DNA of 38,493 nucleotides from assembly GCA_002691385.1 (NCBI GenBank), contig NZHT01000129.1, positions 1 to 38,493 on the forward strand, given 5' to 3'. A program made the translations under genes and the position numbers. Numbering within the stretch: position 1 is the stretch's first letter; each line of letters starts with the position of its first letter. Below the pieces are notes generated by a model. That model saw only the letters and a list, made by a program, of their open reading frames with translations. It ran no database searches and was not told the DNA's origin. Source of the DNA: Flammeovirgaceae bacterium (GTDB lineage: Bacteria; Bacteroidota; Bacteroidia; Cytophagales; Cyclobacteriaceae). This document shows, piece by piece, positions 1 through 7,596 of this stretch.

Positions 1-506
1 TCAGTAAGTATTTCACCTTCTTGAACAGCCGTGGCATAAAACCCATAAAAGAAATCGTCAATACCAACAGTTCTTCTTCCATTTAGTCCAGCAATTTCAA
101 CACTAGCATTTAGAGCAAGCATCACGGCAGGCTGATCATTGGCGGCATCTCCATGTGCCAAATTACCTCCCAAGGTACCAAAATTTCTCACTTGAGGATC
201 GGCAATTAGCTTAGCCACATCCGCAAAAATGGGGAAGTGCTTCGCTACATCAGCAGACTCCTCCGTTTCCACTTCACGGGTCATAGCCCCTATTTTGAGC
301 ATACCACCTTCAATTTTGAGATATGATAATTCTGGAACGTTATTAAGATCTATTAAATGTTCTGGTTCAGCGAACCTTAACTTCATCATTGGTATTAGTG
401 AGTGACCACCAGCAAGTATTTTGGCGTCATCTCCCAAATCCTGAAGAAGCTTAAGTGCTTCATCTAAATTGGATGGAGCAGTATAATCAAACGATGATGG
501 AATCAT
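1..506 (-). CDS. FAD-binding subunit of a molybdenum hydroxylase (CoxM/XdhB family), partial
   Basis: About 168 N-terminal residues are visible; the gene runs off the left edge and has no stop in the window. The ATG at 506 opens MIPSSFDYTAPSNLDEALKL. Next come the FAD-pyrophosphate-binding motifs of the PCMH-type fold: an AGGHSLIPMMKLR loop near residue 38 and TLGGNLAHGDAANDQPA near residue 112. In this family the medium subunit carries FAD and passes electrons from the [2Fe-2S] subunit to an acceptor. The small Fe-S and large Mo subunits should lie just outside the window. The Moco biosynthesis and XdhC genes that follow fit a molybdenum hydroxylase as the client enzyme. The substrate (CO, purine, aldehyde or other) cannot be told from this fragment. 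Confidence 0.9.
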   Translation of the reverse strand, partial: MIPSSFDYTAPSNLDEALKLLQDLGDDAKILAGGHSLIPMMKLRFAEPEHLIDLNNVPELSYLKIEGGMLKIGAMTREVETEESADVAKHFPIFADVAKLIADPQVRNFGTLGGNLAHGDAANDQPAVMLALNASVEIAGLNGRRTVGIDDFFYGFYATAVQEGEILT

Positions 507-647
507 TTTTATGAGGGGTTAATGTGAATAAAACAATACACTCACTTTTCTTACAAAAAGTTTCAAAAAAAGCGTTATTTGAATGAGCTTTTTGAAAAAG
601 TTGTAATGAAAAGAAATTTTAAGATAAACTGCTTTAAGCTATAAAAC

Positions 648-677
648 AAAAAAATTAAATAAATTAATTTTATTTAA
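648..677 (-). terminator. Candidate intrinsic terminator of the BNR/MoaD-like operon
   Basis: A perfect 9-bp inverted repeat (655-663 against 669-677, 5-nt loop) overlaps the stop codon of the minus-strand BNR gene. On that strand it is followed by seven T residues (654-648). The stem contains only A and T, so it would be weak; the position and T-tract are the main support. Confidence 0.4.
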
Positions 678-1750
678 ATGATTTCAATTGCATTCACCTT
701 AGTTAAATGGGAAGAGATAAGTTGCCAGTACGGATCTTCATCTAAATTATAAAACAAATTTCCATTGGTAGTTCCGAAAATCATAAAGTTTTCTTTACGC
801 TTAAAACTTTTTCTCAGTACAATGTCAAAAGTATTTGTAGTTGGCAAACCCTTGCTAACACTTTTCCATGACTGCCCAAAATCCGAGGTCTCAAAAACTT
901 CCAATTTCAGATTAGGTGCTACTCGGCGCTGGTCACTTTCAACTGGAATGAACCAACTTCTGCCTGGATTTTTTTCATCTATAGCTAACGAAAAACCATA
1001 ACTCGATCTTCCTTTTTTTAAAAAAACTTCCTTCCACAATTGTCCTCCATTTTTGGTAAAATAAATTCCACAATGATTTTGCTGCCAAAGTACATTGGGT
1101 GATTTAGGGTGTATCAATAACTGATGAGGATCCTGACCAACCTCTACCTGAGGATTGGGCAAGTAAGTTGCCAATAACCCTTCATTCTTAGGCTGCCAAG
1201 AAGCCCCATTATCCAACGATTCAAAAATACCTGCACAACTAATAGCAACATATAAATGATTAGAATTATGCGGATTTACCACTATGGAATGAATAAACGG
1301 AAAATCACTGCCTGCTCCAAACCATTGACCTTTTTTTTGCCTACTAGCATGGTACCATAGGGGTTCATTTAGCTCAAATGTTACCCCGCCGTCAGTACTT
1401 GAAAACAAGCCTCCTGGCTCTGTTCCAAGCCAAAGTTTTACTGGATCAGCACCTGCACACTCCATACTCCAAATCTCCTTAAGCTTTGCAGGAGTTCCAT
1501 TAATCATTTTAAATCCCTGATATGAAGGTAATCTTGCCTCTACCCAAGAAAGCCCTTGATCATCCGAGTAATGAAGTTTTTGCCCCCAATGGCGATGCAC
1601 GATTCCCACCCACCATCTATCTGTGTGTACATCCACAAAAATCATACTTACTGAAAATCCTAAAAAATGAATAGCCAATTCCTTCGGTGCCATATTTGGC
1701 AGAATTTCATAAACTATTAAACCCTTCGAAGTTCCTATCAATACTTGCAT
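674..1750 (-). CDS. BNR/Asp-box repeat (sialidase-like beta-propeller) protein
   Basis: This is a 358-residue protein with at least five Asp-box turns of the S/T-x-D-x-G-x-x-W type: YSDDQGLSW, SSTDGGVTF, ESLDNGASW, FTKNGGQLW and ETSDFGQSW. They imply a beta-propeller of the WD40/YVTN/BNR-like superfamily, often auto-named exo-alpha-sialidase. I see no signal peptide and none of the arginine-triad context of true sialidases, so an enzymatic role is not supported. The ATG at 1750 is preferred to the TTG one codon upstream because it overlaps the stop of the MoaD-like gene (TGATG). Translational coupling to that gene, and through it to the 4-TM protein, suggests one functional unit. The function is unknown; a scaffold or a target of the ubiquitin-like protein are both guesses. 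Confidence 0.8.
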   Translation of the reverse strand: MQVLIGTSKGLIVYEILPNMAPKELAIHFLGFSVSMIFVDVHTDRWWVGIVHRHWGQKLHYSDDQGLSWVEARLPSYQGFKMINGTPAKLKEIWSMECAGADPVKLWLGTEPGGLFSSTDGGVTFELNEPLWYHASRQKKGQWFGAGSDFPFIHSIVVNPHNSNHLYVAISCAGIFESLDNGASWQPKNEGLLATYLPNPQVEVGQDPHQLLIHPKSPNVLWQQNHCGIYFTKNGGQLWKEVFLKKGRSSYGFSLAIDEKNPGRSWFIPVESDQRRVAPNLKLEVFETSDFGQSWKSVSKGLPTTNTFDIVLRKSFKRKENFMIFGTTNGNLFYNLDEDPYWQLISSHLTKVNAIEII

Positions 1751-2022
1751 CAACCACCTGACAAAGCCTGAAAAATCAATACCTCATCTCCCTCATTCAA
1801 GGTATCTGATAAGGTTTTACGATCTACCATCATTTCATCTCGCACAAAAATATTTACATGTTTTCTCAAACTCCCATCCTCTTCTAACAAATAATCTTGC
1901 ATGCCCGGGTAAATAGATTCGATTGAGGTGATGATCTCTTTTATGGAAGCCCCCTCTAATTCCTGTGCTATTAAATCAGGAAAAAATTGCTTCAATGCAG
2001 ATGTGAATTTTACTTTTATCAA
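1750..2022 (-). CDS. MoaD/ThiS-family ubiquitin-like small protein
   Basis: This 90-residue beta-grasp protein ends in ALSGG, the free C-terminal Gly-Gly that MoeB/ThiF enzymes adenylate and thiocarboxylate. The central LRKHVNIFVRDEMMV stretch resembles the MoaD/SAMP-like small-modifier branch more than classical MoaD, whose usual tail is PPVSGG. A second, more canonical MoaD lies at 10307-10549, next to MoaE, so this copy probably serves another purpose: sulfur carrier for a different product, or protein modifier. The start is TTG at 2022, overlapping the stop of the upstream 4-TM gene (TTGA); no suitable in-frame ATG exists. It sits in a three-gene operon with the 4-TM and BNR proteins. Family membership is secure, the role is inference. 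Confidence 0.85.
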   Translation of the reverse strand: MIKVKFTSALKQFFPDLIAQELEGASIKEIITSIESIYPGMQDYLLEEDGSLRKHVNIFVRDEMMVDRKTLSDTLNEGDEVLIFQALSGG

Positions 2023-2456
2023 TTTAAAATATCAGGATTTAGCGTTTTCCTTATTTTATTTAAAATTGAGATTAAACTGCCATTTAACCAAATACCTAAT
2101 AATAATAAAACTGCACCTAAATTGTAAAAACCAGATGATAATATAAGTTGATGGGTCAGCAATAAAAAGGTAAATCCAATCATAGCAACTATGAGCGCTT
2201 TTACAGTACGCTCACCTCTCCAATTTAATAATAGCATTAAATTGATAAATAATGCCAAAACAAGAGGGACGTAAGAAACCCAATTATTCGACGTAAGATA
2301 CATATCAGGGCCTCCACAAATCGTAATCGCACTGGAATAGGCCATAACACAAAAAGGACATTTAGGCAAAATAATCAATAAAAAAGTGCTCACCACCGAA
2401 GCGCTGCTTGCTTTATTGATCTTCTTTGAGGAATAACAGTTGCAATTACTTAACAT
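2019..2456 (-). CDS. Small cysteine-rich 4-TM membrane protein, MerC-like in outline
   Basis: The 145-residue protein begins with a short polar segment carrying two cysteines (MLSNCNCYSSKK). A first membrane helix follows, ending in a CPFC pair (LPKCPFCVMAYSS) and a further Cys in TICGG. Three more hydrophobic segments lie at roughly residues 60-80, 88-105 and 113-130. The early CxxC pair beside a helix, the four-helix length and the lack of other domains recall MerC-type metal carriers. I cannot show homology, and a thiol-redox or metal-handling role is only a suggestion. It is first in the operon with the MoaD-like and BNR genes. The ATG at 2456 faces xdhC across 61 bp, so the two genes probably have divergent promoters. 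Confidence 0.65.
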   Translation of the reverse strand: MLSNCNCYSSKKINKASSASVVSTFLLIILPKCPFCVMAYSSAITICGGPDMYLTSNNWVSYVPLVLALFINLMLLLNWRGERTVKALIVAMIGFTFLLLTHQLILSSGFYNLGAVLLLLGIWLNGSLISILNKIRKTLNPDILN

Positions 2457-2517
2457 ATGCTTATTTTTAAAGTTAAGGAATAAAAAAACTTAAAACCTAA
2501 TTGGCTTTAGATTAATT

Positions 2518-3531
2518 ATGAAAGACTTAAACGAAATCATTAGTGACTGGAGCCAAAATGGTGCGGTCTTGGTCCTTGCCCGTGTTGTGAAAACATGGGG
2601 CTCCTCTCCTCGCCCCATCGGTTCCATGATGATTATTAATGAAGAACAAAAAATGTCAGGTTCCGTAAGCGGTGGTTGTGTAGAAGGTGCGATAGTCAAA
2701 AAATCGCAAACTCTTTTTACCCAACACAAAGCAGAAAAACTTTCTTTTGGAGTCAGCGATGAAGAAGCCTGGTCTGTTGGATTGTCTTGTGGAGGGAATA
2801 TTGAAGTTTATTTGCAGACGGTTGACTTTTCATCAAATGAAGTTTGGCACTCTTTTTTAAAAACTAGGCTCTCAAATCAATCATGTATTTTAGTTTCTAA
2901 TTTAAATAAAAATGAAAATTGGTTAATTGAAGAAAATGGTGCTGTCACAGGCACGTCGCTTTCCCCCGTACTCATCAAGGAGGCACAAAATGCTTTTAAT
3001 GAAAGGGTCCATAAAACCCTCAACTTTGAAGGGCAAAACTATTTTATTCAAGTATTTCCTAGAAAACCTACCCTACTCATCATTGGAGTTGCACATATTG
3101 CAGTTGACTTAGTTACTATGGCACATATGCATGAGTTCGAGACTACAATAGTAGATCCTAGAGGTTATTTTACTAAAAATACATATTTTAATACCGAACC
3201 TTCTCAAATTTTTGAGGCTTACCCATCCGAAGTGCTTAATCAGTTAACATTAGATCCTTATACTTTTTGTGCCATTCTTTCCCATGACCCCAAAATAGAT
3301 GACAATGCTTTAGAAATTTTACTCCCCTCTAAAGTCGCCTATATTGGTGCTTTAGGCAGTAAAAAAACCCATCAAAAAAGAATAAAGCGACTGATTAACA
3401 AGGGGATTTCTCAAGATTTAATTTCGAAAATTCAAGCACCGATAGGTATACATATTCATGCCAAATCAGCTAAGGAAATTGCCTTAGCTATCATGAGTGA
3501 AATTATTAAATTCAAGAATCAGTATCAGTAA
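2518..3531 (+). CDS. xdhC: XdhC/CoxI-family molybdenum cofactor insertion protein
   Basis: The 337-residue protein has the two XdhC domains. The N-terminal XdhC/CoxI domain shows GSSPRPIGSMM near residue 28, SGGCVEGA near 52 and GLSCGG near 88. The C-terminal Rossmann-like domain starts around residue 184 (TLLIIGVAHIAVDL) and continues with VDPRGYF and IGALGSKKTH. XdhC proteins bind mature Moco, help its sulfuration together with a NifS-type cysteine desulfurase, and deliver it to xanthine-dehydrogenase-type apoenzymes. That agrees with the FAD subunit at the left edge and the cysteine desulfurase at 8.7 kb. The gene ends at 3531 and abuts the convergent moeB gene with no intervening base, so any terminator must lie inside moeB. 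Confidence 0.92.
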   Translation: MKDLNEIISDWSQNGAVLVLARVVKTWGSSPRPIGSMMIINEEQKMSGSVSGGCVEGAIVKKSQTLFTQHKAEKLSFGVSDEEAWSVGLSCGGNIEVYLQTVDFSSNEVWHSFLKTRLSNQSCILVSNLNKNENWLIEENGAVTGTSLSPVLIKEAQNAFNERVHKTLNFEGQNYFIQVFPRKPTLLIIGVAHIAVDLVTMAHMHEFETTIVDPRGYFTKNTYFNTEPSQIFEAYPSEVLNQLTLDPYTFCAILSHDPKIDDNALEILLPSKVAYIGALGSKKTHQKRIKRLINKGISQDLISKIQAPIGIHIHAKSAKEIALAIMSEIIKFKNQYQ

Positions 3532-4680
3532 TTATATCAAAAATAAATCGGCATCAACTTCTTCCCTCCAAGCCAATAAACCTCCTTTAAGGTGTCTTAA
3601 ATTGGAATAGCTAGCCCAGAGGGTAGCTATGTTTTCTACAGCTTGTGCACTTCTTTTTCCTGATTTACATAAGAAAACAATTGGCCTATTTTTATCAATC
3701 AAGTTCACAGATGCCGTTAATTTTTTCAAGGGAATCAATTCCCCACCAATATTCCCCCCATCAAACTCATAGGCTTCCCTGACATCAATTAATTGAAAAT
3801 CGTGATCTTCTCGAAGCCATCGAGCGAGTTCCATTGGTGAAAGATCAATCAAGTCATTCGAATCATTAGTAATCCCACAAAAAGAATCATAATCAATCAA
3901 TGCCTTAATTGTGGGGTTTTTACCATTCAGTGGGTTTTTTGGATCTCTTTTGATATTCAGCATACGATTAGAGAAGTCCAGAACATCTATTAGGAACAGT
4001 CTTCCAGATAAAGAGACTCCCATATTCGTAATTACCTTAATCACCTCAGAAGCTTGAATGGATCCTATAATCCCAGGCAATACACCCAAAACTCCTCCTT
4101 CGGCACAGTTAGGGATCATTCCTGGAGGAGGAGGCGTTGGGAATAAGTCCCTATAATTGGGCCCCAAAACACCTTCCTTACTCGTCCAATTAAAGACACT
4201 GACCTGCCCTTCAAACCGATATATAGAAGCATAAACATTGGGTTTGCCCATTAAAACACATGCATCATTTACTAGATAACGAGTAGGAAAATTATCTGTA
4301 CCATCGGCTACCACATCGTAATTACTTATAATCTCCAAGGCGTTAGACGCATCCAATTTTAAATTATGCTCAATGAAATGAACGAACGGATTTTGCGTTT
4401 GTAATTTGGTTATCGCAACCGTCGTTTTAGATTTACCTATATCTTCCATTCCGAAAAGTACTTGCCGCTGCAAATTACTCTCATCAATGATGTCAAAATC
4501 AACCACACCAATAGTCCCTACACCCACAGCCGTCAAATATTGCAGCAGGGGTGCGCCTAATCCTCCCGTACCCACTACCAGTACTTTTGCATTTTTTAAT
4601 TTTTCTTGCATAGCTATGCCAAAGTCTGGCAAATTCAAATGCCGACTATAGCGAAGTTTTTCTTGATTTGATAATGCCAC
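3532..4680 (-). CDS. moeB: MoeB/ThiF-type E1-like adenylyltransferase fused to a rhodanese domain
   Basis: This 382-residue protein starts with GTG at 4680. Residues 1 to about 250 are the E1-like domain: GTGGLGAPLLQYL nucleotide loop, DFDIIDESNLQRQ, DGTDNFPTRYLVND and PNCAEGGVLGVLPG. Residues from about 280 form a rhodanese domain with active-site loop CKSGKR. Such fusions adenylate the C-terminal glycine of MoaD/ThiS-type proteins and deliver persulfide sulfur to make the thiocarboxylate. The zinc-site cysteines of E. coli MoeB are absent: the GPCYRC segment reads GPNYRD here, and the CEVC segment has no cysteines. I believe this is common in Bacteroidota homologues. Two MoaD-type partners occur in the window. 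The gene is divergent from moaC with an 80-bp gap. Confidence 0.93.
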   Translation of the reverse strand: MALSNQEKLRYSRHLNLPDFGIAMQEKLKNAKVLVVGTGGLGAPLLQYLTAVGVGTIGVVDFDIIDESNLQRQVLFGMEDIGKSKTTVAITKLQTQNPFVHFIEHNLKLDASNALEIISNYDVVADGTDNFPTRYLVNDACVLMGKPNVYASIYRFEGQVSVFNWTSKEGVLGPNYRDLFPTPPPPGMIPNCAEGGVLGVLPGIIGSIQASEVIKVITNMGVSLSGRLFLIDVLDFSNRMLNIKRDPKNPLNGKNPTIKALIDYDSFCGITNDSNDLIDLSPMELARWLREDHDFQLIDVREAYEFDGGNIGGELIPLKKLTASVNLIDKNRPIVFLCKSGKRSAQAVENIATLWASYSNLRHLKGGLLAWREEVDADLFLI

Positions 4681-4760
4681 CTTAAAGTACTATTCTTCCT
4701 GACTAAAAACTTGAAATGGTTTTGTATCTTACCATTAATTTAGTGACAAAAAACATAAAG

Positions 4761-5240
4761 ATGAAAAAAAAATTTTCGCATCTCACCAAAAATGGCGAAC
4801 CCACCATGGTAGATGTTTCAGGAAAGGGCCTATCCCATCGCATAGCCACCGCGCGCTCAATAATTGTTTTGGCACCTGAAATTTTGGAACAATTTAAAAA
4901 GAAGGAAATTCATACAAAGAAGGGTCCTGTATTTCAAACCGCCATATTGGCTGGGATCATGGCTTCTAAAAAAACCAGTGACCTGATTCCCTTGTGTCAC
5001 CCCCTTGCTCTAGACAGCTGTACAGTTTCGATTGATCTTAATAGTAAAGAAGAAGTAGAAATTATCTGTAAGGTTAAAACCTCTGGAAAAACGGGCGTAG
5101 AAATGGAAGCCCTGACTGGTGCCTCAGTTGCTGCACTTACTATTTATGATATGTGCAAAGGCTTCTCTAATCACATCCTTATCAAAGAAACACGATTGCT
5201 CGAAAAAACAGGTGGAAAAAATGACTTCAAAATCACATAA
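4761..5240 (+). CDS. moaC: Cyclic pyranopterin monophosphate synthase MoaC
   Basis: MoaC converts the MoaA product (3',8-cH2GTP) to cyclic pyranopterin monophosphate. The 159-residue length is typical. The conserved active-site segments are present: MVDVSGK near the N-terminus, LIPLCHPL near residue 75, KTGVEMEALTGAS near 112 and IYDMCKG. The ATG at 4761 (MKKKFSHL) gives the usual N-terminus; the reading frame stays open further upstream, but that extension does not resemble MoaC. The last bases overlap the ATG of the MobB-MobA fusion, so the two form an operon. The gene is divergent from moeB. Confidence 0.96.
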   Translation: MKKKFSHLTKNGEPTMVDVSGKGLSHRIATARSIIVLAPEILEQFKKKEIHTKKGPVFQTAILAGIMASKKTSDLIPLCHPLALDSCTVSIDLNSKEEVEIICKVKTSGKTGVEMEALTGASVAALTIYDMCKGFSNHILIKETRLLEKTGGKNDFKIT

Positions 5241-6339
5241 AAAACATGCTCTTTTAACCAAGCCAAAGGGTGGTTCATTCAGTCAGCAGGAACTCGCACT
5301 TATAGGCGCACCTTGCAATATCATCGAAAATTTATGCTCCCAATTAGCGACTCAATTGAAAACCGAATACGCTATAGGGTATGCCGATGCCTCTCATCAA
5401 AATGAAACTGCACCTTCAGCATTTAGGACCTCCTATACAGATCTGATAGGCCAACATGGTGTGCACTTTAAGCACGACTACATAACTACTCATTTTCGAG
5501 CATTATTCAATGATTGCGATCTAGTACTTATCAATGGCAACCATTTCTTGGCCAAAAGCCAAATAGTAATTATCAACGAACAAAAAAAAACCTCGCTTGA
5601 AAAAAAATTAGATCGCCTTTCTGATGTAAAACTCTTTATCCTAGATGATGGAGTTGAAGATCTATTCCCCTTTCTTAAAATACACATCAAAAAATATAAA
5701 GAAATACCCCTACTTTCAATCAAAGATGTGGACGGCATAGGAAAGATGATTAAAAAAATCATGGATTCCTATTCGATACCTCTCAAGGGACTGGTTTTAG
5801 CTGGAGGTAATAGTACCCGAATGGGACATGATAAAGGTGCCATCAACTATCAAGGTAAAGCACATCGGGAGTATCTGGCGGACCTTTTGAACGATTTTTG
5901 TAAACATACTTATCTATCGATTCAAAACAAATCGATAGATTTCCAGACGCAATATTCAACTATTCCTGATGCTTTTTTAAATTTAGGCCCTTACGGCGGC
6001 ATTCTTTCGGCGTTCAAGAAAGATCCCAATAGTGCTTGGCTCGTAGTGGCTACGGATCTCCCCTTTTTAGACGCAAATACAATAACCCTCTTGATAAAAG
6101 GGCGAGATAGATCCAAAATGGCTACTTGTTTCCATAATCCAGAAACAGCCTTTCCAGAACCCTTATTAACCTTATGGGAACCAAGAGCCTATCCAATCCT
6201 TTTGCAATTTCTAGCGTATGGTTATTCATGCCCTAGAAAAGTATTAATCAACAGTGATATCAAGGAATTACCAATACACAATGTGGACACCCTACGCAAT
6301 GTCAACACTCCCGAAGAATTAAAAGTTGTCAAGAGCTAA
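5221..6339 (+). CDS. mobA: MobB-like/MobA fusion: molybdenum cofactor nucleotidyltransferase
   Basis: The protein has 372 residues when started at the ATG inside the end of moaC. Residues about 188-372 are MobA: LAGGNSTRMGHDKG (nucleotide-binding signature), NLGPYGGILSAF and VVATDLPFLD (metal-binding Asp). MobA attaches GMP to Moco; relatives such as MocA attach CMP for molybdenum hydroxylases, and that would fit this locus better. Residues about 9-182 resemble MobB: DLVLINGNHF with IVIIN matches DLILVEGFKH, and IPLLSIKDVDGIGKMI matches the MobB C-terminus. Where MobB has its Walker A loop (GTGKTT), this protein reads LIGAPCNIIENL, so the P-loop is lost. The N-terminal domain probably keeps a structural or cofactor-handling role without GTP hydrolysis. 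The gene converges on moeA across 46 bp. Confidence 0.9.
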   Translation: MTSKSHKKHALLTKPKGGSFSQQELALIGAPCNIIENLCSQLATQLKTEYAIGYADASHQNETAPSAFRTSYTDLIGQHGVHFKHDYITTHFRALFNDCDLVLINGNHFLAKSQIVIINEQKKTSLEKKLDRLSDVKLFILDDGVEDLFPFLKIHIKKYKEIPLLSIKDVDGIGKMIKKIMDSYSIPLKGLVLAGGNSTRMGHDKGAINYQGKAHREYLADLLNDFCKHTYLSIQNKSIDFQTQYSTIPDAFLNLGPYGGILSAFKKDPNSAWLVVATDLPFLDANTITLLIKGRDRSKMATCFHNPETAFPEPLLTLWEPRAYPILLQFLAYGYSCPRKVLINSDIKELPIHNVDTLRNVNTPEELKVVKS

Positions 6340-6385
6340 AAAATGTTGACGACTGAATCAATCCAATTCTTTAATGAATTCTATC

Positions 6386-7594
6386 TTAACCGTGAATTAA
6401 ATTTCTATAGGCAATAAAGGGGAAAACTTCCCCCTTACGAAAGTCATTGCGATCAGAGGGCAATTGAATAAAAGCATCGGCATCAACCAAATTAGCCAAG
6501 TCTCCAGATCCATTACCCTTGACGGGATATGCTTTTATTTTTCCAGAAGGATGAAATATAATTTTGACTTCCAAAAAATAAGTGAGGTCTGGTTTGAAAT
6601 GAACATCTTCGACCAGTTCAGCCCAAGGTAATTCCGTTTTTGATGACTGCAAGGAACGATCCAACCAAGGTTTAAAGTATTGCTGGGCGCACATAAAACT
6701 AGAAACTGGATTTCCAGGAAAGGCAAAGATCAGTTTGTTATCTTTTTTTCCAAACCAAAAAGGTTTTCCCGGGCGCTGTTTCACTTTGTGGAAGAGTTTT
6801 TCTACACCTATGGCAGACAGTGCCTCAGGTAAATAATCAAACTTCCCAGCAGATACCCCTCCACTGAGCAAAATCAGATCATAATCAGTGATCTCGCTTT
6901 CTAATCTTTTGACAATTTCGTTGAAATCATCATTCAAGTGCATGACCGATGGCTGAATTTTATAACTTTCCAAAACGGTAGCAATTCTGTAAACATTACT
7001 TCGCCTTATTTGATGAGATAAAGGGGTTTGATCAATATCTACCAATTCATCTCCACTAGAAACAATCAAAGTTTTAGGTAAACGACTCACCGATATTTTA
7101 TTTTTACCTACAGTAGCGCAAACGCCAACCTCACTTGCAGAAATACATTTACCTGATGAAAGAATAACTATTCCTTGATGACGATCACTACCTTTAAAAT
7201 GAATGTTTTGATTACGGTAAAGATTGGATAACAAGACCGTTGCCTTGCCCTCTTCGATCTCAAGGTCTTCATAACGAACCACTACATCTACCCCTGTCGG
7301 AACTATGGCTCCCGTCATCACTTCTAAACAAGATGAAGGATCCTGCAACTCCTTTTGTAGGCCTCCTGCAGGTGCCTCTCCTTTGATTTCAAAAACTCTC
7401 TGACCCCTCTCAAATTGATCAAAATTTAAGCCAATGCCATCCATAGTCACTCGATTGAAGGGTGGAAAATCTCGATCAGCCACAATTTCTTCTTGTAGGA
7501 TTCTCCCTAATGACTGATCTAAAGAAATTTCTTCTGTCCCCCAATGACCCAAATGGGCAAATACAATTTTCAAAGCATCTTCAACAGCAATCAT
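6386..7594 (-). CDS. moeA: Molybdopterin molybdenumtransferase MoeA
   Basis: MoeA inserts molybdate into adenylated molybdopterin to give Moco. The 402-residue protein has the MoeA layout: an N-terminal segment with FPPFNRVTMDGIGL (PPFxxSxMDGYA in relatives), a linker domain with EVMTGAIVPTGVDVVVRYED, and a MogA-like domain with LLSGGVSAGKFDYLPEAL. After that come KQRPGKPFWFG and FAFPGNPVSS, which form the molybdate and pterin pocket. The C-terminal domain IV ends around VFPFIAYRN. It lies 2 bp downstream of moaA and is surely cotranscribed with it. No separate MoaB/MogA adenylating protein is visible in the window, so that step must be encoded elsewhere. Confidence 0.96.
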   Translation of the reverse strand: MIAVEDALKIVFAHLGHWGTEEISLDQSLGRILQEEIVADRDFPPFNRVTMDGIGLNFDQFERGQRVFEIKGEAPAGGLQKELQDPSSCLEVMTGAIVPTGVDVVVRYEDLEIEEGKATVLLSNLYRNQNIHFKGSDRHQGIVILSSGKCISASEVGVCATVGKNKISVSRLPKTLIVSSGDELVDIDQTPLSHQIRRSNVYRIATVLESYKIQPSVMHLNDDFNEIVKRLESEITDYDLILLSGGVSAGKFDYLPEALSAIGVEKLFHKVKQRPGKPFWFGKKDNKLIFAFPGNPVSSFMCAQQYFKPWLDRSLQSSKTELPWAELVEDVHFKPDLTYFLEVKIIFHPSGKIKAYPVKGNGSGDLANLVDADAFIQLPSDRNDFRKGEVFPFIAYRNLIHG

Positions 7595-7596
7595 AA

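Noticed and set aside
541-610. Short A/T inverted repeats (AAAAAGC ... GCTTTTT) between the CoxM and BNR genes
   Set aside because: Runs of A and T produce such pairs readily here; the repeat at 655-677 with its T-tract is a better terminator.
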